A stretch of DNA of 64,000 nucleotides, from positions 744,001 through 808,000 of the forward strand of contig CBDCCU010000009.1 of the NCBI GenBank assembly GCA_965214955.1, read 5' to 3'. Below are positions 45,445-53,000 of this stretch, one piece after another (the first letter of the stretch is position 1; every line of letters begins with the position of its first letter). The stretch is from Aliikangiella sp965214955. GTDB taxonomy: Bacteria; Pseudomonadota; Gammaproteobacteria; Enterobacterales; Kangiellaceae. Made by a program: the position numbers and the translations under genes. A model generated the notes under the pieces. The model saw only the letters and a list, made by a program, of their open reading frames with translations, was not told where the DNA came from and made no database searches.

Positions 45445-46842
45445 CTAGTAACGGTAATGTTCAGGCTTATATGGTCCGTCAACATCAACATTAATGTAGT
45501 CTGCTTGCTCTTGGGTTAAAACCGTGAGGTTTGCGCCAATTTTTTGTAGATGCAAGCGCGCCACTTTTTCGTCAAGATGTTTAGGCAATACATAAACTTG
45601 GTTTTCGTATTTATCGCCTTGAGTCCAAAGTTCAATTTGTGCCAAAGTTTGATTAGTAAATGAATTAGACATTACAAAACTTGGGTGTCCTGTTGCACAG
45701 CCCAAATTAACTAAACGACCTTCGGCTAACATAATAATGCGCTTGCCATCGGGGAAAATAATATGATCAACTTGGGGTTTAATATTTTCCCAAGTGTATT
45801 GCTTAACTTCGGCAACCTGAATTTCATTATCGAAGTGACCTATATTACAAACAATGGCTTGATCTTTCATGGCAAGCATATGCTCGTGGCGAATGATATT
45901 AAAGTTACCTGTTGTGGTAACAAAAATATCCGCTTGGTCAACCACATCTTCAACGGTTACAACTCGGTAACCTTCCATTGCCGCTTGAAGCGCACAAATG
46001 GGATCAATTTCGGTCACAAAAACTGTAGCACCTTGGCCGCGTAAAGACTGAGCGCAACCTTTACCGACATCGCCATAACCACAAACTACGGCAATTTTAC
46101 CCGCAATCATCACATCGGTTGCTCGCTTAATACCGTCGAGCAGTGATTCACGGCAGCCGTATAGATTATCGAATTTTGATTTAGTAACCGAGTCGTTAAC
46201 ATTAATTGCAGGGAAGGGCAAAGTACCTTCTTTAGCCATTTGATTTAAACGGTTAACACCTGTTGTAGTTTCTTCGGTAACCCCTTGAATGGCGTTGCCA
46301 ACACGGTCGTAAAACTCAATATCTTTTTCAAGCTGTTTTTTTATAGCGGCGTAAAGATAAGTTTCTTCTTCGCTACCTGGGTTATCTAATACGCTGATAT
46401 CTTTAGCGGCTTTTTGTCCTAAAATAACCGCTAGGGTTGCATCACCACCATCATCTAAAATCATATTAGCGGTTTCGCCGTTACCCCAATTTAAAATATT
46501 GTGAGTGTATTCCCAATACTCTTCTAAAGTTTCACCTTTATAAGCAAAAACCGGAATTTCACTCGCCGCAATAGCCGCTGCGGCGTGATCTTGAGTAGAA
46601 TAAATATTACACGATGCCCAGCGAACCTCTGCACCTAATGCGGTTAGGGTTTCAATTAATACTGCAGTTTGAATGGTCATGTGTAGTGAGCCAGCAATAC
46701 GCGCGCCTTTTAAAGGTTTGCTATCGCCAAATTCTTCGCGCATTGCCATTAATCCGGGCATTTCAGTTTCGGCAATGGCAATTTCTTTTCTGCCCCAGTC
46801 GGCAAGGGTAATGTCTTTTACATAATAGTCTTGAAAACTCAT
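45445..46842 (-). CDS. ahcY: S-adenosylhomocysteinase
   Basis: NAD-dependent enzyme that splits SAH into homocysteine and adenosine. At 465 residues it has the insertion-bearing bacterial form. Motifs: CNIYSTQDHAAAAIA, the NAD Rossmann site VCGYGDVGKGCAQSL, VTTTGNFNII, and the C-terminal HYRY typical of the enzyme, with the usual penultimate Lys replaced (YKPEHYRY). Its mRNA carries an SAH riboswitch-like leader and a GGAGAA ribosome site. It lies downstream of metK; between them the two genes make SAM and clear SAH. Confidence 0.97.
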   Translation of the reverse strand: MSFQDYYVKDITLADWGRKEIAIAETEMPGLMAMREEFGDSKPLKGARIAGSLHMTIQTAVLIETLTALGAEVRWASCNIYSTQDHAAAAIAASEIPVFAYKGETLEEYWEYTHNILNWGNGETANMILDDGGDATLAVILGQKAAKDISVLDNPGSEEETYLYAAIKKQLEKDIEFYDRVGNAIQGVTEETTTGVNRLNQMAKEGTLPFPAINVNDSVTKSKFDNLYGCRESLLDGIKRATDVMIAGKIAVVCGYGDVGKGCAQSLRGQGATVFVTEIDPICALQAAMEGYRVVTVEDVVDQADIFVTTTGNFNIIRHEHMLAMKDQAIVCNIGHFDNEIQVAEVKQYTWENIKPQVDHIIFPDGKRIIMLAEGRLVNLGCATGHPSFVMSNSFTNQTLAQIELWTQGDKYENQVYVLPKHLDEKVARLHLQKIGANLTVLTQEQADYINVDVDGPYKPEHYRY

Positions 46843-46863
46843 TGAGTTGGTTCTCCAAAAATA

Positions 46864-46944
46864 TTGGGTGCCCTTTATGGTAAATAGGCTTGCTGTTTGA
46901 GCGTGACGGAATGATTACCGCTGCAGCGCCCCTCAAACAGCAAG
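46864..46944 (-). ncRNA. SAH riboswitch in the ahcY leader
   Basis: Read on the minus strand, a perfect 13-pair P1 stem (CTTGCTGTTTGAG at 46944-46932, CTCAAACAGCAAG at 46901-46889) encloses GGGCGCTGCAGCGG, close to the conserved GAGGAGCGCUGC core of SAH riboswitches (one change: GAGGGGCGCTGC). Downstream, GCACCC (at 46871-46866) can pair with GGGCGC as the pseudoknot with one C-A mismatch, and a small P4-like hairpin lies between. In known examples SAH binding turns ahcY on. The call rests on consensus by eye. Confidence 0.8.
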
Positions 46945-46965
46945 GATGTTATTTAAAAGATTTGT

Positions 46966-48126
46966 TTATAAACCCGCATCAGCTCTTAAAGCGGCGGCTT
47001 TATCGGTAGCTTCCCAAGTAAAATCACTATCCTCACGACCAAAGTGACCATAAGCCGCGGTTTTACGATAGATAGGACGAATAAGATCTAGCATTTGAAT
47101 AATGCCATAAGGGGTGAGATCAAAGTGTTTTTGAACAAGCGCTTCTAATTTGGCTTCATCTATTTTAGCCGTACCAAAAGTATTTAAGCTAATGCTGGTA
47201 GGCTCGGCAACACCAATGGCGTAAGACACTTGAATTTCGCAGCGCTCGGCAAGACCTGCGGCGACAATATTTTTAGCCACATAACGCCCTGCATAAGCGG
47301 CAGAACGGTCAACTTTTGAAGGATCTTTACCCGAAAATGCGCCGCCGCCATGATGAGCAGAGCCGCCATAGGTATCAACAATAATTTTACGCCCGGTTAA
47401 TCCGCAGTCTCCAACAGGGCCACCAATAACAAAGTTACCGGTTGGATTTATGTGGAATTTAGTCTCATTATGAATTAATTCTGCGGGCAAAATCGGCTTA
47501 ATAATTAGCTCGCGCACCGCTTCTTGCAAGTCAGACTGGCTAACATCAGGGTTATGCTGGGTTGATAATACAACCGCATCAATTGCAACAGGTTTGCCGT
47601 TTTCATATCGCAGGGTCACTTGGCTTTTGGCATCAGGACGTAGCCAATTTAGCGCACCGCTTTTTCTTACCTCGGCTTGTTTTTCAACTAATTGATGAGA
47701 CCAAGTAATTGCCGCGGGCATTAGTACCGATGTTTCATTAGTGGCATAGCCAAACATTAAACCTTGATCGCCAGCACCCTGTTTTTGTGCACTTTCACGA
47801 TCAACACCTTGGTTGATATCGGGTGATTGTTTACCAATGGCGTTAATAACAGCACAAGTTTTTCCATCAAATCCCATGTCAGAGCTGGTATAGCCAATGT
47901 CACTAATGGTTGAACGAACCACATCTTCTAAGTCAACCCAAGCGCTTGTGGTTACTTCGCCAGCAATAATTGCCATGCCTGTTTTTACCATGGTTTCAAC
48001 CGCTACACGGGCGTTTTTGTCTTGACGAATAATTTCATCGAGCACCGCATCAGAGATCTGATCGGCAATTTTGTCAGGATGTCCTTCAGATACTGACTCT
48101 GAAGTAAATAGTGAGTATTCAGCCAT
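46966..48126 (-). CDS. metK: S-adenosylmethionine synthase
   Basis: Makes SAM from methionine and ATP. 386 residues, near the standard 384. Signature sequences: TSESVSEGHPDKIADQISDA, GAGDQGLMFGYATNET, and the phosphate loop GGGAFSGKDPSKVDRSAAY. A GAGG ribosome site precedes the ATG. It is divergent from sfsA and is followed after 123 bases by the SAH riboswitch and ahcY. I see no SAM riboswitch in front of metK. Confidence 0.98.
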   Translation of the reverse strand: MAEYSLFTSESVSEGHPDKIADQISDAVLDEIIRQDKNARVAVETMVKTGMAIIAGEVTTSAWVDLEDVVRSTISDIGYTSSDMGFDGKTCAVINAIGKQSPDINQGVDRESAQKQGAGDQGLMFGYATNETSVLMPAAITWSHQLVEKQAEVRKSGALNWLRPDAKSQVTLRYENGKPVAIDAVVLSTQHNPDVSQSDLQEAVRELIIKPILPAELIHNETKFHINPTGNFVIGGPVGDCGLTGRKIIVDTYGGSAHHGGGAFSGKDPSKVDRSAAYAGRYVAKNIVAAGLAERCEIQVSYAIGVAEPTSISLNTFGTAKIDEAKLEALVQKHFDLTPYGIIQMLDLIRPIYRKTAAYGHFGREDSDFTWEATDKAAALRADAGL

Positions 48127-48323
48127 TGAGTAAGCCTCTATTTGTGTAGATAGTTTATAAATATTAATTTGTTATTAGGGAGTGTAGTTGCTAATTAACA
48201 AAAAATTTTCAAAATTGTACCTGTAAACTTAATAATTTACACCTTGTTTAACGTTATACTTTGATAGCTAATAGTTATAATTTTCAGAAAAATATTTAAA
48301 GATTGTATGTTACGAGTATAAAT

Positions 48324-49031
48324 ATGAAGTTTGAGCCTCCACTAATTGCTACTAGGTTGATTAAAAGATACAAACGCTTTTTAGCTGACGTGACCCATCC
48401 AGAATTGGGCGAGTTTACCGTTCATTGCCCAAACACCGGCTCAATGAAAAACTGTTGGCAAGCTGGTGATACTGCTTGGCTATTAGACAGTAATAATCCC
48501 AAACGAAAATACCAATACACTTGGGTTATTTGTGAAAGTAATAATGAATATAAAATTGGGGTGAATACTCACTTTGCCAATAGCATTGTTAAAGAGGCTA
48601 TTGAAAACCAGCAAATAAAAGAGCTAAAAACATTTGAGTCGCTTAAAACCGAAGTAAAATATGGTGATGAAAATAGCCGTATTGATATTTTACTAACGCA
48701 TAAAAATCAAACTAAAACTTTTATTGAAGTTAAAAGTGTTACTTTACATGAGCAAGATGGACAAGGCTATTTTCCCGATGCGGTAAGCACTCGTGGTCAA
48801 AAACACTTAAGAGAACTAATGACTTGTGTTGAACAAGGCAATAAAGCGGTTTTGTTCTTTTTAGTGCAGCACTCACAAATACAAAGCGTATCACCTGCTG
48901 CTCATATTGATCCCCAATACACTAAGCTATTAAAAGAAGCGGTTAGCAAAGGAGTAAAAGTGATTGCTTATAATACTCGAATGACCGAAAGTGAAATTAG
49001 TTTAGCTAAACCCGTTAAGGTGATTTTATAG
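48324..49031 (+). CDS. sfsA: SfsA family nuclease-like protein
   Basis: 235 residues. Sugar fermentation stimulation proteins combine an N-terminal OB fold with a PD-(D/E)xK nuclease-like domain. Motifs: RYKRFLADV, HCPNTGSMKNCWQAG, then the nuclease core SRIDILLTHKNQTKTFIEVK and FPDAVSTRGQKHLRELM. The start at 48324 is taken because GAG lies seven bases upstream and family members begin near M-F-x-P-P-L; a TTG at 48303 is less likely. DNA binding is reported for the family; the biochemical role is uncertain. Confidence 0.93.
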   Translation: MKFEPPLIATRLIKRYKRFLADVTHPELGEFTVHCPNTGSMKNCWQAGDTAWLLDSNNPKRKYQYTWVICESNNEYKIGVNTHFANSIVKEAIENQQIKELKTFESLKTEVKYGDENSRIDILLTHKNQTKTFIEVKSVTLHEQDGQGYFPDAVSTRGQKHLRELMTCVEQGNKAVLFFLVQHSQIQSVSPAAHIDPQYTKLLKEAVSKGVKVIAYNTRMTESEISLAKPVKVIL

Positions 49032-49080
49032 TTTGAAGCAACGCGGGTATATTATTGAGTGTTTTTTGTGATTGTTACTT

Positions 49081-49119
49081 TGGGTGACTGCAAATAAATT
49101 GTGGGTGATTGCAAATAAA
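49081..49119. repeat. Tandem 21-base direct repeat before the rhodanese gene
   Basis: TGGGTGACTGCAAATAAA (49081-49098) and TGGGTGATTGCAAATAAA (49102-49119) are spaced by 21 bases and differ at one position. Two helical turns is a spacing compatible with a regulator binding one face of DNA. It lies between sfsA and the rhodanese gene. Confidence 0.6.
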
Positions 49120-49225
49120 CAGATCGCCAAAACACACTAAATTGTTCATGGAATCGTTAATCTAGTATGTGTATAATGTTCGACCGATTTTTAGTTAGTA
49201 TTTCAAAAGTATTATAAGGTTTTCT

Positions 49226-49648
49226 ATGGACGAGTTTACTCAATTTGCCATTAATAACTGGCACTTGTTTGGTGCTTGGTTAGTCGTTGCTATTGTGTTG
49301 TTAAGTATTCAAATTAAACTAATGGCACATGGTCCTAAATCGCTTACTACGCAAATGATGACCAATATGGTTAATAGAGACAATGCAGTCATTGTTGATA
49401 TTCGTGGTCAGGGTGATTTTAGCAAAGGGCACATCCAAGGTGCGATAAACGTACCCTTATCTAAGATAAAACAAAATACTAAAGACCTTGAAAAGTATAA
49501 AGATAGTCCCATTATTATGGTTTGTGCTAATGGCATACAGGTTTCTGCGGCTTGTCAAATACTGAAAAAGTCAGGATTTGAACAAGTTAATAAGTTGTCT
49601 GGTGGTATGGCATCTTGGGTAGGTGATAACTTACCAGTAGTGAAATAG
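49226..49648 (+). CDS. Membrane-anchored rhodanese-like protein (YibN-like)
   Basis: 140 residues: one N-terminal membrane helix (WHLFGAWLVVAIVLLSIQIK) and one rhodanese domain. The domain has AVIVDIRGQGDFSKGHIQGA and the active-site loop MVCANGIQVSAACQ, with the catalytic Cys in CANGIQ. It corresponds to YibN of E. coli, which sits in front of grxC-secB-gpsA. Here secB follows directly. The sulfur acceptor is unknown. Confidence 0.88.
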   Translation: MDEFTQFAINNWHLFGAWLVVAIVLLSIQIKLMAHGPKSLTTQMMTNMVNRDNAVIVDIRGQGDFSKGHIQGAINVPLSKIKQNTKDLEKYKDSPIIMVCANGIQVSAACQILKKSGFEQVNKLSGGMASWVGDNLPVVK

Positions 49649-49789
49649 TAGCAAAAGTTATTGATTTTACTTAAAGTCGGAATAATAAAATTATTCCATC
49701 AACTAATGAGCGTTTAATTAAGCGTAAAAAATTTACAAAAGCCGAACATTTTAAATTTGGCATTGAACAAAAGATCTAAGAGAGAAGTT

Positions 49790-50338
49790 ATGACTGACAA
49801 CAACGAAACCGCTCCACAAGCTGCAACTACCGAAAATACTCAAGATGCACCACAATTTTCTATTCAGCGTGTGTATGTAAAGGATATTTCATTTGAAGCG
49901 CCAAACCTTCCTGATATGTTCAGCGTAGACTTTAAGCCTCAAGTAAAAATGGAAATGAATAGCCAGTCTCGAAAAGTTGCAGACAATAACTTTGAAGTGA
50001 TCCTTAATGTAACATTGAGCGCTGAAGTTGAAGAAAAAACGGCATTTTTGGTTGAAGTTCAACAAGCAGGTTTGTTCTATATTAATGGTTTTAACGATCA
50101 ACAAACACATCAACTATTAGGTGCCGCTGCACCTGAGTCTTTATATCCTTATGTTCGTGAAGCTGTTGCCAGCTTAATTGGTCGCACTGGTTTCCCAGCC
50201 ATTCAATTAACACCAGTTAACTTTATGGGGTTATATATGGAAAGAATGCAACAAGCGCAACAAGCGCAACAAAAACAGCAAGAACAACAAGCTATGCAAG
50301 CTGACTCTGCTGAAGCAGGCTCAGAAACTATACAATAA
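49790..50338 (+). CDS. secB: Protein-export chaperone SecB
   Basis: Tetrameric cytoplasmic chaperone that keeps preproteins unfolded and delivers them to SecA. I place the start at ATG 49790 after AGAGAGAAG; 182 residues. Diagnostic segments are FSIQRVYVKDISFEAPNLPD, EEKTAFLVEVQQAGLF, and PYVREAVASLIGRTGFPAIQ followed by LTPVNFMGLY. The tail is a Gln/Ala run (QQAQQAQQKQQEQQAMQ), longer than in E. coli (155 residues), a low-complexity feature. SecB suits the many exported proteins in this window. Confidence 0.97.
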   Translation: MTDNNETAPQAATTENTQDAPQFSIQRVYVKDISFEAPNLPDMFSVDFKPQVKMEMNSQSRKVADNNFEVILNVTLSAEVEEKTAFLVEVQQAGLFYINGFNDQQTHQLLGAAAPESLYPYVREAVASLIGRTGFPAIQLTPVNFMGLYMERMQQAQQAQQKQQEQQAMQADSAEAGSETIQ

Positions 50339-50369
50339 TTCATCACTGATTATTGTATAAACTGATTGC

Positions 50370-51401
50370 ATGGACACCGTATTACAGGAAAAGCTATTAC
50401 AGGAAAAGCCAATTGCAGTTTTAGGTGCTGGATCATTCGGTACTGCATTGGCTATTCTGCTAGCTAAAAATGGCAATCAAACTCGCTTGTGGTGTCGCGA
50501 TGACCAACAAGCGAGCAAAATGCAAAAAGACAGGCACAACACTAAATACTTACCTCAAGTTAACTTTCCCAAACTTTTATCGGTTACCAGTGACTTTGCC
50601 CAAGCGGTTGAAAACGTAGAAGATATTTTGGTAGTAACACCAAGTTATGCTTTTGATGAGTCGCTAGAAAAACTTAAGCAATTTGGCCAATCTAAGGTAA
50701 GAATTGTGTGGGCATGTAAAGGTTTAGAGCCAGAAACTGCAGAATTTTTAGAGCACAGGGTGAATGAAGTTTTTGGCAATAACTGCCCAAAAGCGGTGCT
50801 TTCTGGTCCAACTTTTGCCAAAGAGCTAGCCGTAGGCTCACCAACGGCAATTACACTTGCTGCCGATGATGATCAATTTGCTACTGATTTAAGCCAGCGT
50901 TTGGTTAATGAAACTTTCAGGGTGTATCTATCATCCGACTTAAAAGGCGTGCAGTTTGGTGGCGCATTTAAAAATGTGGTTGCAATTGGTGCGGGAATTG
51001 CCGACGGCTTAGGCTTTGGAGCAAACGCTAGGACAGCACTAGTTACTCGCGGATTGGCCGAAATGATGCGTTTAGGTGAAAACCTAGGTGGTCGTTACGA
51101 AACCTTTACGGGTATGGCAGGCTTGGGTGATTTAGTTTTAACTTGCACCGATAATCAGTCACGTAATAGGCGTTTTGGTTTAGCTTTAGGCAAAGGCGCT
51201 AGTGTAGAAGAAGCCGCAGTTGAAATTGGTCAGGTAGTAGAAGGCGTAAGAAACACTAAAGAGGTTTATAACCTTGCTAAAAAGCGCGGTGTCGATATGC
51301 CTATTTGTGATGCTATTTATAGTATTTTATATCTTGATCAAAGCCCTAAAGACGCCGCCAGAATCCTCCTTACTCGCGCCATGAAAGTTGAAGGCGATTA
51401 A
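50370..51401 (+). CDS. gpsA: Glycerol-3-phosphate dehydrogenase [NAD(P)+]
   Basis: Makes sn-glycerol-3-phosphate from dihydroxyacetone phosphate for phospholipid synthesis. 343 residues with the dinucleotide motif VLGAGSFGTALAILLA, the substrate region GPTFAKELAVGSPTAI, the catalytic lysine region FGGAFKNVVAIGAGIADG and the C-terminal FTGMAGLGDLVLTCTDNQSR. It starts 31 bases after secB, in the conserved order secB-gpsA. Confidence 0.97.
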   Translation: MDTVLQEKLLQEKPIAVLGAGSFGTALAILLAKNGNQTRLWCRDDQQASKMQKDRHNTKYLPQVNFPKLLSVTSDFAQAVENVEDILVVTPSYAFDESLEKLKQFGQSKVRIVWACKGLEPETAEFLEHRVNEVFGNNCPKAVLSGPTFAKELAVGSPTAITLAADDDQFATDLSQRLVNETFRVYLSSDLKGVQFGGAFKNVVAIGAGIADGLGFGANARTALVTRGLAEMMRLGENLGGRYETFTGMAGLGDLVLTCTDNQSRNRRFGLALGKGASVEEAAVEIGQVVEGVRNTKEVYNLAKKRGVDMPICDAIYSILYLDQSPKDAARILLTRAMKVEGD

Positions 51402-51417
51402 CCAAAAGAAACATCTT

Positions 51418-51882
51418 ATGTTTGAGATCGCACTGTTTGAACCTCAAATTGCACCTAATACGGGCAATATTATGAGGCTTGCTTCTAACAATGGTTGCAA
51501 ATTACATTTGATTGAACCAATGGGCTTTGATTTAGATGAAAAAAAGGTTCGTCGTGCAGGACTTGATTATCGCGATATAGCCAATACCACACGCTATAAA
51601 AACTATGATGCGTTTAAACTAGCCATGGGTGATAAACGCATTTTTGCTTGCACTACAAAAGGCACAAAAACACACAGCCAAGCCAAATATCAAAAAGGTG
51701 ATGTTTTGTTATTTGGTGCAGAAACCCACGGTTTGTCTGATGAAGTAATGAATTCGATTGCGCCAGATTACCGCATTAGAATTCCCATGATGCCTGAAAA
51801 CCGCAGCCTTAATTTGTCCAATGCCGTGGCTATTATTAGTTATGAGGCGTGGCGGCAAATTGGGTTTGATGGTGGTATGTAA
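51418..51882 (+). CDS. trmL: tRNA (cytidine/uridine-34-2'-O)-methyltransferase TrmL
   Basis: 154-residue single-domain SPOUT enzyme that methylates the wobble ribose of certain leucine tRNAs. It starts MFEIALFEPQIAPNTGNIMR, and the knot contains FGAETHGLSDEV and NRSLNLSNAVAIISYEAWRQ. The ATG at 51418 is preferred over an in-frame upstream start at 51388 that lies in the gpsA end. In E. coli, cysE separates gpsA and trmL; here it is absent. Confidence 0.95.
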   Translation: MFEIALFEPQIAPNTGNIMRLASNNGCKLHLIEPMGFDLDEKKVRRAGLDYRDIANTTRYKNYDAFKLAMGDKRIFACTTKGTKTHSQAKYQKGDVLLFGAETHGLSDEVMNSIAPDYRIRIPMMPENRSLNLSNAVAIISYEAWRQIGFDGGM

Positions 51883-51904
51883 TTGTTTTCTATCATTAAT
51901 TTTA

Positions 51905-51938
51905 AAAAGTACTCGCCTTAAAGCGAGTACTTTTCGTT
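51905..51938 (+). terminator. Intrinsic terminator after trmL
   Basis: AAAAGTACTCGC, loop CTTAAA, GCGAGTACTTTTCGTTT. It lies 22 bases after the trmL stop and closes the rhodanese-secB-gpsA-trmL group. Confidence 0.88.
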
Positions 51939-52098
51939 TTAACTAAATAAAGTAATTAAAATTATTAAATCTATTTTAATTTGAAATGTGATTTTAATTT
52001 TCATAACTCCCTCCTTTTTCGATTTTTCATGAGCGATTCTAAGGAACTTTTTTTTAAAAACCGCTTAAAAGATGAAAAAAAATGAAAAATATCCTAAA

Positions 52099-52132
52099 AT
52101 TAAGCTTGTATCCCTAAGGATACAAGCTTAAT
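52099..52132. promoter_or_regulatory. 15-bp palindromic operator of the toxin-antitoxin pair
   Basis: ATTAAGCTTGTATCC (52099-52113) is followed by CTAA and then by its exact reverse complement GGATACAAGCTTAAT (52118-52132), 14 bases before the toxin ATG. Toxin-antitoxin operons of this type are autoregulated by the complex binding such a palindrome at the promoter. The AT-rich gap before it (51939-52098) holds nothing else. Confidence 0.75.
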
Positions 52133-52146
52133 GGTTACGGAAAACA

Positions 52147-52479
52147 ATGAATATCATAAATGAATATAGGGATCATAAAGGCAAAAGCCCTTATGCTGAT
52201 TGGCTTGAAAGCTTAAGAGATGCAAAGGCTAGAGCAAGAATTATCATTCGAGTAGATCGGATGGAGCTTGGTTTATTTGGTGATGTAAAGCCTATTGGTG
52301 AGGGATTGAGTGAGCTTAGAATAGACTATGGCTCTGGATATCGAGTTTATTTTGGTAAAGATGGTAATAAAATTTACCTCTTACTCTGTGGTGGTGATAA
52401 ATCAACTCAACAGAAAGATATTAAATTAGCAAAAAAGTACTGGCAAGATCATAAGCGGAGAAATCAAAATGGCACTTAA
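52147..52479 (+). CDS. RelE/ParE-superfamily toxin (HigB-like addiction-module killer)
   Basis: 110-residue toxin related to the phage Gp49/HigB-like group of RelE-fold ribonucleases. The motifs RDHKGKSPYADWLESL, ARARIIIRVDRMELGLFGD, LSELRIDYGSGYRVYFGKDG and LLLCGGDKSTQQKDI are those of this group, with the invariant KYW near the end. The gene comes first and overlaps the antitoxin gene by 11 bases. The mode, probably mRNA cleavage on the ribosome, is inferred from the family. Confidence 0.92.
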   Translation: MNIINEYRDHKGKSPYADWLESLRDAKARARIIIRVDRMELGLFGDVKPIGEGLSELRIDYGSGYRVYFGKDGNKIYLLLCGGDKSTQQKDIKLAKKYWQDHKRRNQNGT

Positions 52480-52774
52480 TGTTAGAGCAACACATAATAA
52501 GCATTTGCGTGATCCAGAAGTCGCTGCTGAGTATCTTAGTGAAGCATTGAAAGAAGGTAATTCTGCGGTAGTTTTAATGGCTATTCGTAATATTGCCGAA
52601 GCACAGGAAGATGGAATAGCGGGTTTGGCAGCGCGTTCAAAACTTGGGCGTGAGAGCATGTATAAAATGCTTTCTGCTAAAGGAAACCCAAAGCTCTCAA
52701 GCTTTACTCGATTGATTCAAGGGTTAGGGTTGCGCTTAAAAATAGAGACTGATGAGAAAAGCATTACTGCTTAA
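52469..52774 (+). CDS. HTH antitoxin of the addiction module
   Basis: 101 residues. The start MALNVRATHNKHLRDPEVAA and the segment EDGIAGLAARSKLGRESMYK, with a Cro/C1-type helix-turn-helix (SKLGRESMYKMLSAKGNPKL), are typical of the putative addiction-module antidote family that pairs with the toxin just upstream. It would bind the toxin and, through its HTH, the palindrome at 52099-52132. It ends ten bases before an inverted-repeat element. Confidence 0.92.
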   Translation: MALNVRATHNKHLRDPEVAAEYLSEALKEGNSAVVLMAIRNIAEAQEDGIAGLAARSKLGRESMYKMLSAKGNPKLSSFTRLIQGLGLRLKIETDEKSITA

Positions 52775-52783
52775 AAAATAGTT

Positions 52784-52976
52784 TATACCCGTTCTACTTC
52801 AAGATGCATGTTTCAGCAAGTCAGTAAGCCAGACTATTTGAGGCATTAATGCACAGGATTAGTCATTCTAATTCAAGCATTGATAACGGAAGAGGTTGGT
52901 TTACTGCCTTGCCCTTCGGGTGCTCAGCCAAAAAGCTTGAACACTGTAACAAGCATCTTGAAGTAGAACGGGTATA
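52784..52976. repeat. 193-bp element with perfect 24-bp terminal inverted repeats
   Basis: The left end 52784-52807 (begins TATACCCGTTCTACTTCAAG) is the exact reverse complement of the right end 52953-52976. The interior has no gene. Diverged or partial copies occur at 13515-13546, 16447-16579 and 41409-41498. Lone end-like segments occur at 23041-23056, 25086-25101, 38256-38284 and 49035-49053. This is a repetitive palindromic or MITE-type family. Confidence 0.8.
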
Positions 52977-53000
52977 TAAACAAAGCCAATATAATAAAAG

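Noticed and set aside
48127..48302. Possible SAM riboswitch in front of metK
   Set aside because: No stem-junction pattern of any SAM riboswitch class could be traced; the gap looks like an ordinary divergent promoter.
49081..49119. CRISPR-like repeat
   Set aside because: Only two units 21 bases apart, no spacer-length interval and no cas genes in the window.
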